Below are positions 43,254-52,935 of a stretch of DNA of 64,000 nucleotides, in pieces. The notes beneath the pieces are model-generated. The model was not told where the DNA came from. It made no database searches and worked only from the letters and a program-made list of their open reading frames with translations. The DNA comes from Halopelagius inordinatus. Lineage in GTDB: Archaea > Halobacteriota > Halobacteria > Halobacteriales > Haloferacaceae. Each line of letters starts with the position of its first letter. Position 1 is the first letter of the stretch. The translations under genes and the position numbers were made by a program. The stretch covers positions 930,001-994,000 of the forward strand of contig NZ_FOOQ01000001.1 in NCBI RefSeq assembly GCF_900113245.1, given 5' to 3'.

Positions 43254-44663
43254 GTGGAATCGACTGACACTCACGATACCGTCCACGGCCTCCTCGCCGC
43301 CACCGCGATGGGCGTCTATCTTCTGTTGCTCGTCGGGGCGACGACGGCCGTGACCGACGCCGCCGCGGCGTGCACGGCGTGGCCCGCCTGCGGTGACGGG
43401 TTCGCCACGCCGACGACGCTCGCGGGGTGGGTGGCGATAGGCCACCGAATCGCGGCGGTGGCCGTCGGACTGCTCGGCGTCGCGACGCTCGTCGCGGCCC
43501 TCCGCGCCGACGTCGAACGCCGCGTCCTCGTCCCGATGGTGGTCGCCGGTGCGTTGTACCCGGTGCAGGCCGGACTCGGCGCTCTCGTCGCGACGGACGC
43601 GGGCGTCGGCGGGACGCTCTCGGCCGTCCACCTCACCGTCGGGATGGCCATCTTCGGCGGCCTCGTGGCGGCGCTCGCGTGGTCGCTCGAATCGGAGACC
43701 GGCGACCCGACGGAATCGCCGTCGGGCCACCCCGAACCGGACCTCCCGCCCGCGAACTCGCACGACCCTGCCGTTCCGACCGACCCCCTCGCCCGCGCGA
43801 AGGCGACGGCGAACGCCTACTTCCGAATGATGAAGCCGCGGCTGATGTGGCTGCTCTGTCTCGTCGCCTCCGCCGGGATGGCGCTCGCGAGTGCGACGAC
43901 CAGCGGTCTCACGCCCGAGATAGTGCTGGCGACGCTCGGCGGCGGCGTCCTCTCTATCGGCGCGTCGGGGACGTTCAACCACGTCTTCGAACGCGACATC
44001 GACCGCCGCATGTCCCGGACGAACGACCGACCGCTGGCGACGGACCTGATTCCCGTCCGCAACGCGATGGCGTTCGGCCTCGTCCTCGCCGCGGCGTCGC
44101 TCGCGCTGTTCGCGTGGGTGAACGTCCTCGCGGCCGTCCTCGGACTCGCCGCGATTCTGTTTTACAGCGTCGTCTACACGCTCATGCTGAAGCCCAACAC
44201 GGTTCAGAACACGGTCATCGGCGGCGCGGCGGGCGCGCTCCCGGCGCTCATCGGTTGGGCCGCGGTGACGGGGTCGATAGGCCTCGGCGGCGTCGTCCTC
44301 GCGACTGTCATCTTCCTGTGGACGCCCGCGCACTTCTACAACCTCGCGCTGGCGTACAAAGACGACTACGAACGCGGCGGCTTCCCGATGATGCCCGTCG
44401 TCCGCGGCGAGACGGTGACGCGAAAGCACATCCTCTGGTATCTCGGCGCGACGCTCGTCGCCGCGGGCGCGCTGGCCGCGACGGAGACGCTCGGTCTGCT
44501 GTACGCGCTGACGAGCGTCGCCTTCGGCGGCGTGTTCCTCTACTTCGTCGTCCGCCTGCACTACGAACAGACGGAGGGGGCCGCGTTTCGGGCGTTCCAC
44601 GCATCGAACGCGTATCTCGGGGCGGTGCTCCTCGTCATCGTCGTCGAAGCGCTGGCGCTATGA
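43254..44663 (+). CDS. ctaB: Half-size CtaA domain fused to heme O synthase CtaB
   Basis: A 469-residue membrane protein with a GTG start. Residues 1-150 have four helices with the features of one CtaA half: CTAWPACGDGF, then GHRIAAVAVGLL with the heme-ligand-type His, and LSAVHLTVGMAIFG. Residues ~175-469 are a complete UbiA-type farnesyltransferase: NHVFERDIDRRMSRTNDRPL with the prenyl-diphosphate Asp motif, then FYNLALAYKDDYERGGFPMM. CtaB makes heme O from heme B. Its stop overlaps the next gene by ATGA. Confidence 0.92.
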   Translation: MESTDTHDTVHGLLAATAMGVYLLLLVGATTAVTDAAAACTAWPACGDGFATPTTLAGWVAIGHRIAAVAVGLLGVATLVAALRADVERRVLVPMVVAGALYPVQAGLGALVATDAGVGGTLSAVHLTVGMAIFGGLVAALAWSLESETGDPTESPSGHPEPDLPPANSHDPAVPTDPLARAKATANAYFRMMKPRLMWLLCLVASAGMALASATTSGLTPEIVLATLGGGVLSIGASGTFNHVFERDIDRRMSRTNDRPLATDLIPVRNAMAFGLVLAAASLALFAWVNVLAAVLGLAAILFYSVVYTLMLKPNTVQNTVIGGAAGALPALIGWAAVTGSIGLGGVVLATVIFLWTPAHFYNLALAYKDDYERGGFPMMPVVRGETVTRKHILWYLGATLVAAGALAATETLGLLYALTSVAFGGVFLYFVVRLHYEQTEGAAFRAFHASNAYLGAVLLVIVVEALAL

Positions 44664-45331
44664 CCTCCGTCTCGACCACTTTCGCCCGTCCGTCGCGCGA
44701 CGACGTGCTCCTCGTCGGACTCCTCGTCAACACGCTCGTGGTCGCATCGCTCGTCTACGTCGTGGCGTCCGGCATCTCCGTAACCCGGCCGCGCTACTCG
44801 CTGTACGGTCTCGCGTGGATACTCGTCGGCGTCCTCGCCGTCTGGAAAACCGACGTGGCTCCGACGGACCCGACGACCCGGCGACGGGCCGCCGCAGTCG
44901 CCGTCGGGTACGCCGTCGTCCTCGCCGCCGCGGGCGGCGTCCTCGTCACCGCGATGGCCCCGGGACAGGGCCAGTGGGGCGTCCGAATCGCGACGCTCGC
45001 ACCCGGATGGGGCCCCGCACCCGTCGTCTCGACGCCGTACGCCGCCCTCGTTCTCATGCCCGCCCGCGTCGTCGGCTACCTCGCGTTGGCGTATCTCGTC
45101 TACGCCACCGTGATAGATGCCTCGGGGTCCGCGGTGTCCGGCGTCCTCGGACTGCTCTCTTGTGTCTCCTGTTCGTGGCCCGTCGTCGCCTCGCTTCTGA
45201 CCGGCGTCGTCGGCGGCGGGTCCGCCGTCGCCGCGGTGGCGTTCGACTTCTCCTACGACATCTCGACTGCGGTGTTTCTGATCACGGTCGGACTGCTCTA
45301 CTGGCGGCCGTTCGGCTTTCGAGACGACTGA
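44660..45331 (+). CDS. Multi-helix membrane protein coupled to ctaB
   Basis: A 223-residue protein from an ATG overlapping the ctaB stop. About six membrane helices, with a notable LLSCVSCSWPVVASLLTGVV segment carrying two Cys three residues apart in the membrane edge. No family with known function is recognised; I associate it with haloarchaeal DUF7546. Its place behind ctaB suggests a role in oxidase assembly, copper or heme handling. Confidence 0.87.
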   Translation: MTSVSTTFARPSRDDVLLVGLLVNTLVVASLVYVVASGISVTRPRYSLYGLAWILVGVLAVWKTDVAPTDPTTRRRAAAVAVGYAVVLAAAGGVLVTAMAPGQGQWGVRIATLAPGWGPAPVVSTPYAALVLMPARVVGYLALAYLVYATVIDASGSAVSGVLGLLSCVSCSWPVVASLLTGVVGGGSAVAAVAFDFSYDISTAVFLITVGLLYWRPFGFRDD

Positions 45332-45407
45332 GTCGCCGCGCCGCCCCGCCGGTCCGTCGTCGCGCGTTGACGCGGGCTTTACCTTGCTTCGTAGCGAACG
45401 CCGACGT

Positions 45408-45638
45408 ATGACGACAGTCGAAATCGAGTACTGCGTTCCCTGCGGCTTTCTCGACAGGGCGGAAGCGATTCAACACGCGCTCCTCGAACAGTTCGGCGAC
45501 AGACTCGACAGCGTCGCGTTGGTGACCGGCGACCACGGCGTCTTGACCGTCGCGGTGGACGGCGAGACGGTGTGGGACAAAGCCGACGACGAGTACGACG
45601 TAGACGACATCACCCGTCGCGTCCGCGGGGCGCTTTGA
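45408..45638 (+). CDS. Rdx/SelT-SelW-type redox protein
   Basis: Seventy-six residues from the ATG at 45408 (MTTVEIEYCVPCGFLDRAEA). The YCVPCGF motif is the CxxC of the Rdx family (SelW/SelT-like thioredoxin fold), where selenoproteins have Cys-x-x-Sec. The rest of the small fold ends in the VWDKADDEYDVDDITRRV helix. It is likely a thiol redox partner of unknown target. It follows the membrane protein in the oxidase cluster by 76 bp. Confidence 0.9.
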   Translation: MTTVEIEYCVPCGFLDRAEAIQHALLEQFGDRLDSVALVTGDHGVLTVAVDGETVWDKADDEYDVDDITRRVRGAL

Positions 45639-45642
45639 GGCG

Positions 45643-46056
45643 GTGAAGTCGGCCGAACACGCCGTCGTCGGCGCGGTCGTCGGGAGCGTCGCCGCCCTCG
45701 TCCTCGTCGGAACGTCGTCGCTCCCCGTTCTCGCGGGGTTCGTCGCGTACGGTGTGCTGTTGAGCGTCTTCGTCGATTTGGACCACTTTCTCCTCTCGCG
45801 GGCGGTGGTCGGCGACTGGCGGCATCTGCGAGTGGCCGTGACGAACCCCCGAATCGGCCTGATAGAACAGGAGAGAGTGTTCGAGGGGTACAACGACGTA
45901 CTCAGACCTCGCAGGCTCTTCAGTCACCACCTCGTCGGCGGCGTCCTCGTGTTCGGCCTCGGCGCCGCCGGACTCGGTTCGCTCGCGGTGTTCAGCGCCG
46001 TCGTCCTCTACGCGCACGTGCTCTGTGACTACCTCCGTGACCTCGGGTACGCCTGA
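45643..46056 (+). CDS. Membrane protein resembling DUF457/YdjM metal-dependent hydrolases
   Basis: A 137-residue protein with a GTG start, 4 bp after the Rdx stop. Membrane helices flank polar motifs: AEHAVVGAVVGSVAAL, SVFVDLDHFLLSRAVV, LFSHHLVGGVLVFGLG and YAHVLCDYLRDLGYA. The ordered H, DxDH, SHH, HxxCD set resembles the conserved polar residues of the YdjM/DUF457 inner-membrane family. The reaction is unknown. Probably co-transcribed with the Rdx gene. Confidence 0.8.
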   Translation: MKSAEHAVVGAVVGSVAALVLVGTSSLPVLAGFVAYGVLLSVFVDLDHFLLSRAVVGDWRHLRVAVTNPRIGLIEQERVFEGYNDVLRPRRLFSHHLVGGVLVFGLGAAGLGSLAVFSAVVLYAHVLCDYLRDLGYA

Positions 46057-46177
46057 GTTGGTGCGCTCGGACCGCGGGAGGCTACTCGGCGAACGGCGCC
46101 GTGAGAACCGCACACGACCGAGTCCGCTACGCCGCTTTTGGAACACATCTATCCGTGTACGGCCCATATCGCTTCCA

Positions 46178-48139
46178 ATGGGAGAGGGGAAGACGTCAGA
46201 CGTATCCGAGGAAACTACCCCGGCCACCGTCCTCGGGCGGTTCGCCGAACCCGTCTTCGCACTCGACGAGGAGTGGCGGTTCACCTACCTCAACGAACCG
46301 GCCGAAGACGCTCTCGGGCGGAACGGCGACGACCTTCTCGGAACGGCCATCTGGGACCTCCTTCCGGATCAGATGGTCCCGACGATCAGAGAGCGGTTCG
46401 AACTCGCGGCGGACACCGGAGAGGCCGTGACGGCAGAAGAGTACTACCCCCCGTCGGACGTCTGGTTCGAGATGCAGATATTCCCCGCGGAGTCCGGGTT
46501 TTCCGTGTTGCTCTCCGACGTGACCGAGGAGGTCGACCGGCGAACGACGCTCGAATCCCGTGAACGCGCCCTGAAAGACGCCTACGAGATAATCGCCGAC
46601 CCCGACCGACCGTTCGAAGAGCAGATAGCCGACCTGTTGGAAGTCGTCCGAGAAACGGTCGGAACCGACTACGCGACGCTCTCGCGGATAGAGGGCGGAG
46701 AGTACGTCTTCGAGGCGGTCGCCGCACCGGTGGACGCCGACGTGACGAAGGGAGACTCGATACCGTTGTCGGCGACGAACTGCGAACGCGTCGTCGAGAC
46801 CGAACGAACGCTCGTCCTCGAAGACATCGAATCGGACGCGCCGGAGTTGGCGGGCCGCGCGGGCAACGTCGATTTGGGTATCTCCTGTTACCTCGGCGCG
46901 CCGGTGTTCGTCGGAGACGACGTCTACGGGACGTTCTGTTTCTACGGCACGGAGTCGCGGGCCGAAGAGTTCACAGACTGGCAGACCGCGTTCGTCGAAC
47001 TGCTGAGCGGTTGGGTGAGTTCGGCGCTCGACCGGCGGACGCACGAACGGGAACTGCGCGACGCGAACTCGCAGTTGGAGGCCGCGACAGAGGCCGGGGC
47101 AGTCGGCACGTGGGAGTGGGACGTCTCCACCGACGAAATCGTCGCGAACCCGTCGTTCGCAGAGCAGTTCGGCATCGACCCCGACGTGGCCCGCGACGGG
47201 GCGGCACTCGAAGCGTTCGTCTCGGCCATCCACGAGAACGACCGAGAGCGGGTCGAAGCGAAAATCCAGGCGGCGGTCGAATCCTGCGGGGAGTACGAAG
47301 CCGAGTACCGGGTCAGAAACTCGGACGGCGAGTTCCGGTGGGTGGTCGCCCGCGGGCACGTCGACTGCGACGACGACGGCACGCCGCGTACGTTCCCCGG
47401 CGCACTCACCGACGTGACGGAGCGGAAACGCACCGAAAAGGAACTGCAAGCGTCGAACGAGCGGTTAGAGCAGTTCGCGTACGCCGCTTCCCACGACTTA
47501 CAGGAGCCGTTGCGGATGGTATCGAGCTATCTCCGCCTCGTCGAACGTCGGTACGCCGACGCACTCGACGAGGAGGGCGAGGAGTTCATCGACTTCGCCG
47601 TCGACGGGGCAGAGCGGATGCGCGAGATGATAGAGAGTCTGCTCGCGTACTCGCGCGTCGAGACGCGGGGCAACCCGCTCGAACCCGTGGACGTCGGCGA
47701 AGTGCTCGCGGACGTGCGGGTGGACCTCCAGTTTCGGATAGAGGAGACGGACGCCGATATCACGACCGGCGACCTCCCTCGCGTCGTCGGCGACCCGGAC
47801 CAACTGCGCCAGTTGTTCCAGAACCTGCTCGACAACGCCATGGAGTATCGGAGCGGCGAGGCACCGCAGGTCACCGTGTCGGCGGACCGGTCCGGCGGGG
47901 AGTGGGTCATCTCCGTCAGCGACGAGGGTATCGGCATCGACCCCGAGGACCAAAGACGGATCTTCGAGGTGTTTCAGCGCCTCCACACACAGAACGAACA
48001 CGCCGGAACCGGAATCGGACTGGCGCTCTGTGAACGCATCGTCGAACGGCACGGCGGCGACATCTGGGTCGATTCCGAACCCGGCGAGGGGGCGACGCTC
48101 TCGTTTACCCTCCCGGCGGCGAACGACTCCGAGACGTGA
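46178..48139 (+). CDS. PAS-GAF-PAS sensor histidine kinase
   Basis: A 653-residue soluble kinase from the ATG at 46178 (MGEGKTSDVSEETTPATVLG). Order: PAS (~15-120), GAF (~140-290), PAS/PAC (~305-425), dimerisation helix with phospho-acceptor His in YAASHDLQEPLRMVSSYLR, and a HATPase domain with DNAMEYRSGE (N box), SDEGIGIDPEDQRRIFE (G1) and GTGIGLALCERIVERHGG (G2). No receiver or membrane segment. The cognate regulator is not adjacent. The frame is open upstream of the chosen ATG only as an overlap with the preceding gene. Confidence 0.93.
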   Translation: MGEGKTSDVSEETTPATVLGRFAEPVFALDEEWRFTYLNEPAEDALGRNGDDLLGTAIWDLLPDQMVPTIRERFELAADTGEAVTAEEYYPPSDVWFEMQIFPAESGFSVLLSDVTEEVDRRTTLESRERALKDAYEIIADPDRPFEEQIADLLEVVRETVGTDYATLSRIEGGEYVFEAVAAPVDADVTKGDSIPLSATNCERVVETERTLVLEDIESDAPELAGRAGNVDLGISCYLGAPVFVGDDVYGTFCFYGTESRAEEFTDWQTAFVELLSGWVSSALDRRTHERELRDANSQLEAATEAGAVGTWEWDVSTDEIVANPSFAEQFGIDPDVARDGAALEAFVSAIHENDRERVEAKIQAAVESCGEYEAEYRVRNSDGEFRWVVARGHVDCDDDGTPRTFPGALTDVTERKRTEKELQASNERLEQFAYAASHDLQEPLRMVSSYLRLVERRYADALDEEGEEFIDFAVDGAERMREMIESLLAYSRVETRGNPLEPVDVGEVLADVRVDLQFRIEETDADITTGDLPRVVGDPDQLRQLFQNLLDNAMEYRSGEAPQVTVSADRSGGEWVISVSDEGIGIDPEDQRRIFEVFQRLHTQNEHAGTGIGLALCERIVERHGGDIWVDSEPGEGATLSFTLPAANDSET

Positions 48140-48146
48140 GTTGCGG

Positions 48147-49169
48147 TTACTGTCCCCAGACCTTGCCGTCTTCGGCGTAGCGGGCGTTCATGATTCGCTC
48201 CCACTGGTCGTCCGAGAGGTCGACCTCAGCCGCGCCGACGTTCTCGTCGAGTTGGTCGGTGGTGCGCGCGCCGACGATGGGGACGACGGTGGCGTCGGGA
48301 TAGTCCATCAACCACCGAAGCGACACCTGCGCGGGCGTGGCGTCTTCTTCCTCTGCGACGTCGGTCACGGCGTCTAAGACGTGCCATCCGCGCTCGGAGA
48401 GGTAGAACTGGTCGAACCGTTCGTCGAAGTCGGCGCGGGATCCGTCGGGCGCTTTCACCATCGTCGGGTCGTCGGGGTCGGCGCGTTCGTACTTCCCGGT
48501 GAGAAAGCCGCCCGCGAGCGGCGAGTACGGACAGACCGCGAGTCCCTGGTCGCCGCAGACGTCGAGATAGTCGGCGACGTCCTCGTAGTAGCCCGCGTGG
48601 AACAGCGGTTGGGTCACCTCGAATCGCTCGTACCCTTCGACGTCGGACTTCCAGAGCGCTTTGGTCAGTTGCCACGCCGCCATCGTCGACGCGCCGAGGT
48701 AGTTCACCTTCCCCTCTTCGACGATGCGGTCGAGCGTCGAGAGCGTCTCCTCTATCGGCGTGTTCTCGTCCCAGCGGTGGATGTAGTAGAGGTCGAGGTA
48801 GTCGGTTCCGAGGCGGTCGAGCGTCCCCTCTATCTGGTTTCGGATGTGCGTCCGCGAGAGGCCCGACCCGTTGGGGTTGTCGTCGTCGAAGCCGAAGTAC
48901 ACCTTCGAGGCGAGGACGAAATCCTCCCTGTCGTAGTCAGAGAGCCAATCGCCGATCCAGTCTTCGCTCGTCCCGTTGGGGTCGCCGTAGACGTTCGCGG
49001 TGTCGATGAAGTTCCCGCCGCGGTCGGCGTAGGCGTCGAGGAGTTCGTGGGCCTCCTCTTTCGACGTCTCCAACACGCCGCCGGTCTTGCGTCCGAACCG
49101 CCACGTGCCGAAGCAGAGTTCGGAGACGGTCGTCCCGGTCGTACCGAGTCGTCGGTAGTCGAGGCTCAT
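48147..49169 (-). CDS. Aldo/keto reductase
   Basis: A 340-residue NADPH-dependent reductase of the AKR type related to voltage-gated channel beta subunits. Catalytic tetrad residues appear in order: FIDTANVYGDPNGTSE (Asp, Tyr), VLASKVYFG (Lys) and LYYIHRWDENTPIEE (His). The C-terminal NADPH-binding region includes VVPIVGARTTDQLDENVGA. It converges with the histidine kinase gene. Substrate unknown. Confidence 0.94.
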   Translation of the reverse strand: MSLDYRRLGTTGTTVSELCFGTWRFGRKTGGVLETSKEEAHELLDAYADRGGNFIDTANVYGDPNGTSEDWIGDWLSDYDREDFVLASKVYFGFDDDNPNGSGLSRTHIRNQIEGTLDRLGTDYLDLYYIHRWDENTPIEETLSTLDRIVEEGKVNYLGASTMAAWQLTKALWKSDVEGYERFEVTQPLFHAGYYEDVADYLDVCGDQGLAVCPYSPLAGGFLTGKYERADPDDPTMVKAPDGSRADFDERFDQFYLSERGWHVLDAVTDVAEEEDATPAQVSLRWLMDYPDATVVPIVGARTTDQLDENVGAAEVDLSDDQWERIMNARYAEDGKVWGQ

Positions 49170-49399
49170 ACCGAACGTCTCTCCCGCGTCGGTGAAAAGC
49201 GTGACAGTTGCGGCGAGAGCCTCGACCCCGGACGCTTCGCTCTCTCACTGAACTCCCGGCTCGGCCGGCCAGTCACCCGATTTCGCCTCCGAACGCGGAA
49301 CCGACGACGACGGAACCGGTCGAATACGTCGTGTCTCACTCTCGATAGAAATTCGGCATCTCCGGAGGGTTTTTGACCCCCCGTCCCTCCTGTGACGCC

Positions 49400-50446
49400 A
49401 TGACACATCTGTCGGTAGTCGCCATCGGTCTCGGCTCTCTGGGCCGACTGGAGAGCCACATCGCGAACTCGATCGACGGCGTCGATATCGTCGGCGGGGC
49501 GGATCCCGCAGAAGACGCCCGTGCGACGTTCGAGTCCGAACTGCACGCGCCCGCGTACGGCTCTCACGAGGAATTACTGGACGACGTCGACGCCGACGCC
49601 GCCATCATCTCCTCGCCGCACACGCTCCACTTCGAACACGCGATGTCGTGTCTCGAACGCGGCGTCCACGTCCACTTGGAGAAGCCGATGGTGACCGACC
49701 TCGGCGACGCCCGCGCCCTCGCCCGCGAGGCGGAGGCGCGCGACTGCGTCCTGGCGGTCGGCTACCAGCGACATTTCGACGACCGGTTCCGCGAGATGCG
49801 ACGGATAATCGACGAGGGCCGCATCGGCACGCCCCACATGGCGACCTGTCACCTCGAACAGGTGTGGATAGACGCCGTCGGCGACGGGTGGCGCGGGAAC
49901 CCCGCGCTCTCGGGCGGCGGCCAACTGTACGACTCGGGGTCGCACCTCCTCGATTCGCTCCTGTGGACGACGCGGAGTACGCCCGTCTCCGTCGCCGCGA
50001 CGGTGGACTCCCGCGGCGCGGACGTGGACGTAAACTCCGCGCTCGCCGTGACACTCGAACGCGGCGACGACCGGATGACCGCGAGCGTCGGCGTCTCCGG
50101 CGCGGGGGAAAGCGGGCCCGCGCCCGGCGAGATGCTCTCTATCTGGGGCACCGAAGGTTCGGTCTCCTTCGACGGCGAGATAATTCGCGTCACCGAGGAC
50201 GGGGCGACTCACGAATCGACGCCCGCGGAACCGTCGTTCGAGGACCTGACAGAGCGCAAACTCGGCAACTTCTTCGACGCGGCTCGCGGCGACGCGGAGT
50301 CGGAGATTCCGCCCGCGGACGCGGTGAAAGTGACGGCGCTCACGGAGGCGGCGTACGAGTCCGCGGAGTCGGGTCGCCGCCTCGCGGTGGACGCCGGTCT
50401 CGAAGCGAGCGTCGAGACTCCCGCCGACGCCGTGCAGAACGACTGA
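49400..50446 (+). CDS. Gfo/Idh/MocA-family oxidoreductase
   Basis: A 348-residue dehydrogenase from the ATG at 49400 (MTHLSVVAIGLGSLGRLESH). The Rossmann fold starts with GLGSLG, the family motif HLEKPMVTDLGDARAL (EKP) is present, and GYQRHFDDRFREMRR plus YDSGSHLLDSLLWTTR complete the active-site region (H in GSHLLD). It acts on sugars or inositols with NAD(P). It is convergent with the PQQ-type sugar dehydrogenase, so the two could belong to one sugar-oxidation route without sharing a transcript. Confidence 0.93.
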   Translation: MTHLSVVAIGLGSLGRLESHIANSIDGVDIVGGADPAEDARATFESELHAPAYGSHEELLDDVDADAAIISSPHTLHFEHAMSCLERGVHVHLEKPMVTDLGDARALAREAEARDCVLAVGYQRHFDDRFREMRRIIDEGRIGTPHMATCHLEQVWIDAVGDGWRGNPALSGGGQLYDSGSHLLDSLLWTTRSTPVSVAATVDSRGADVDVNSALAVTLERGDDRMTASVGVSGAGESGPAPGEMLSIWGTEGSVSFDGEIIRVTEDGATHESTPAEPSFEDLTERKLGNFFDAARGDAESEIPPADAVKVTALTEAAYESAESGRRLAVDAGLEASVETPADAVQND

Positions 50447-50464
50447 GCGGCGAGACCCGACTTC

Positions 50465-51850
50465 TCACGGCGCGACGAGGCGGGAGAGCGCGCCCGACGA
50501 CCCGGAGACGCCGCCGTCCTCGTCGGTGAGCGCGTACAACTCACCGTCGCCGCCGCGGCCGAACGAGAGGACGTTCGAACCGAGCGACTGCGCCCCGGCG
50601 ACGGACACCGCGGAAACCGGCCACGGCGTCGTCTCGGCGTCGGGGTCGGCCGCGAACAGGCGACCCTCGGACTGCCAGTCGGCGAAGACGTACGCGCCCG
50701 AGAGGTCCGGTATCGCGTCGCCGCGGTAGACGTACCCGCCGACGACGGCGACTCCCGAGACGCCGTCCCCGGAGTGTGAGTACTCGATTACCGGGTCCAC
50801 GAGAGAGTCGCCGTCGGACGTCTCGGTCGGGCAGTCGTCCGCGTCGAAGCAGTGTGCGCCCTCGCGGACGTTCCACCCGTAGTTTCCGCCCGCGGTCACT
50901 CGATTCACCTCTTCGTACGCGCTTTGTCCCACGTCCGCGACGTAGAGGTCCTCGCCGTCGAAACTCATGCGCCACGGGTTGCGAAAGCCCCACGCGTACT
51001 GGTCGTCGAACCCCTCGCGCCCGACGAGTGGATTGTCGTCCGGGACCCCGTACGGTTCGTCGTCCGGCCGGGAGTCGACGTCTATCCGCAGGACGCTCCC
51101 GAGGCGGTTCTCCGTCACGTCCTGTCCGTTCCCACCGGAGACGGCGTCGTACCAGTCCTCGACGTGTCCCCGCCCCTCGTCTCCGCCGCCGCCGCCGTCG
51201 CCGACGCCGACGTAGAGGTAGCCGTCCGGTCCGAACGTCACCGACCCGGCGTTGTGGTTCGACTGCGGTTCGGGAATCTCCAACAGCGTTCGCTCCTCGG
51301 CCGAGGGCGCGTCCGAATCGGGGTCTACGGTCAGTTCGCTCAGGACGAACGTGTGGCTGTAGTTCGACGGCGTCCCCGCCCGGTTCGGTGCGCTGTATCT
51401 GACGAACAACCGACCGTTCTCGGCGAACTCCGGGTGCGCCGCCACGCCGAGAAGTCCGCGTTCGGTGTAGCCAGACACGCTCACGACGCGGTCTCTCAGG
51501 TCGAGATACGGCGTCTCCGCGGCCGTCGTGAACGGAGGGTCGCCGGACTCGTCCGACGGCGTCCCCGCGCGGCCCTCGTCGGGCATCTCCCAGACGACGC
51601 CCGGTTGGTCGACGACGAACCGGCGGCCGGTTCCGGCGGGCGCGAAGAAGTCGACGGGCGACGCGAACCCCTCGGCGACCCGTTCGAGTCCGACCGTCGC
51701 CCCGGACAGAGAGTCGGTGCCGGAGGAAGTACCGTCTCCGGTCGCAGTCCCGGCGTCGGCGTCGGGGGACCGACCACCGCACCCGGAGAGTGCGCCCGCG
51801 AGTGCGGCGGCGGACCCGGCGAGAAACCGCCGTCTATCCACGAAATCCAT
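50465..51850 (-). CDS. PQQ-type sugar dehydrogenase, lipoprotein
   Basis: A 461-residue exported protein. The N-terminus has a Tat signal and lipobox (MDFVDRRRFLAGSAAALAGA, then LSGCGG), so it should be lipid-anchored outside. The six-bladed beta-propeller of glucose/sorbosone dehydrogenases is seen in TERGLLGVAAHPEFAENGRL, NHNAGSVTFGPDGYLYVGVG, DGGGGGDE and WGFRNPWRMSFDGEDLYVAD. Soluble aldose dehydrogenases of this group use PQQ, but many haloarchaeal members have no known cofactor. Confidence 0.92.
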   Translation of the reverse strand: MDFVDRRRFLAGSAAALAGALSGCGGRSPDADAGTATGDGTSSGTDSLSGATVGLERVAEGFASPVDFFAPAGTGRRFVVDQPGVVWEMPDEGRAGTPSDESGDPPFTTAAETPYLDLRDRVVSVSGYTERGLLGVAAHPEFAENGRLFVRYSAPNRAGTPSNYSHTFVLSELTVDPDSDAPSAEERTLLEIPEPQSNHNAGSVTFGPDGYLYVGVGDGGGGGDEGRGHVEDWYDAVSGGNGQDVTENRLGSVLRIDVDSRPDDEPYGVPDDNPLVGREGFDDQYAWGFRNPWRMSFDGEDLYVADVGQSAYEEVNRVTAGGNYGWNVREGAHCFDADDCPTETSDGDSLVDPVIEYSHSGDGVSGVAVVGGYVYRGDAIPDLSGAYVFADWQSEGRLFAADPDAETTPWPVSAVSVAGAQSLGSNVLSFGRGGDGELYALTDEDGGVSGSSGALSRLVAP

Positions 51851-51948
51851 GGACGGACCTGCGGGCCGTGTCGGATTAAAGCCTCGTCCGTCGCGGGTCC
51901 GCGGTCGATTCCGAATCGCTTACCACCGGACGAGACGGAGGGAGACAC

Positions 51949-52935
51949 ATGGACAAGGTACTCGTCGCCGAGAGCGTCCGCAAGTCCTACGGCGACGTAG
52001 ACGCGCTTTCGGGCGTCTCGCTCTCCGTCGCCGAGGGAGAGGTGTTCGGACTCATCGGCCCGAACGGCGCGGGGAAGACGACGCTGGTCCGGGCGTTGAC
52101 CGGAACGACCGACGTCGAGGGGACGGTCAGCATCCTGGGGTCGCCGCCGGAGTCGGCGGACGAATCGCGCGTCGGCCTCCTCCCGCAGTCGTTCTCGCCC
52201 GCCAGTCGCCTCACGGCCCGCGAACTCGTCTCCTACTACGCGGGCCTCTACGACGAGGCGCGCGACCCGGAGGCCGTCTTGGCGGACGTCGGAATCAAGG
52301 GCGACGACGCCGATGCGTGGTACGAGAACCTCTCGGGCGGCCAGAAGCGTCGGACCTGCGTCGCGGCGGCCCTCGTCAACGACCCCGACGTCCTCTTTTT
52401 GGACGAACCGACGACGGGCATCGACCCCGCGGGGCGACGCTCCCTCTGGGAACTCCTCGAATCGCTCGCCGACGGCGGGACGACGGTGTTTCTGACCAGT
52501 CACTCGATGGCGGAGGTCGAACGCCTCTCGGACCGCGTCGGCCTGCTCGCAGACGGCGAACTCGTCGCCGTCGGAACGCCAGCAGAACTCGTCGACGCCC
52601 ACGGCGGCGACAGTAGACTCCTCGTCGAGACGGCCGCCGACCCGGACCCCGCCGCCCTCGCGGACAGTCGGTTCCGCGTCTCGACCCGCGGCGTCGGACT
52701 CGTCTTCGAGGGCCTGACGCCCCGCGACATCGGCGACGCCGTTCGCGCGTTGGACGACGCGGGCGTGTCGTTCGACTCGTTGACGTGGACGCAACCCGAC
52801 CTCGAAGACGTCTACCTCTCGCTTACCGGCGAGTCGTTCGAGGCGCGCGGGCGGTCGGACGCCGGGTCGGTCGCGGAGGCCGACTCCGACGCGGACTCGG
52901 ATGCTCACGTCGCCGAGGCGGGTGGTCGCCGATGA
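51949..52935 (+). CDS. ABC transporter ATP-binding protein
   Basis: A 328-residue ATPase. Walker A GPNGAGKTT, Q loop LLPQSF, signature NLSGGQKRRTCVAAALVN, Walker B VLFLDEPTTGID and switch His in FLTSHSMAEVERL are all intact. The C-terminal ~100 residues are a regulatory tail ending in acidic repeats (ADSDADSDAHVAEAGG). ATGA-coupled to the permease that follows; together an ABC-2 type exporter of drugs or lipids. Confidence 0.95.
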   Translation: MDKVLVAESVRKSYGDVDALSGVSLSVAEGEVFGLIGPNGAGKTTLVRALTGTTDVEGTVSILGSPPESADESRVGLLPQSFSPASRLTARELVSYYAGLYDEARDPEAVLADVGIKGDDADAWYENLSGGQKRRTCVAAALVNDPDVLFLDEPTTGIDPAGRRSLWELLESLADGGTTVFLTSHSMAEVERLSDRVGLLADGELVAVGTPAELVDAHGGDSRLLVETAADPDPAALADSRFRVSTRGVGLVFEGLTPRDIGDAVRALDDAGVSFDSLTWTQPDLEDVYLSLTGESFEARGRSDAGSVAEADSDADSDAHVAEAGGRR

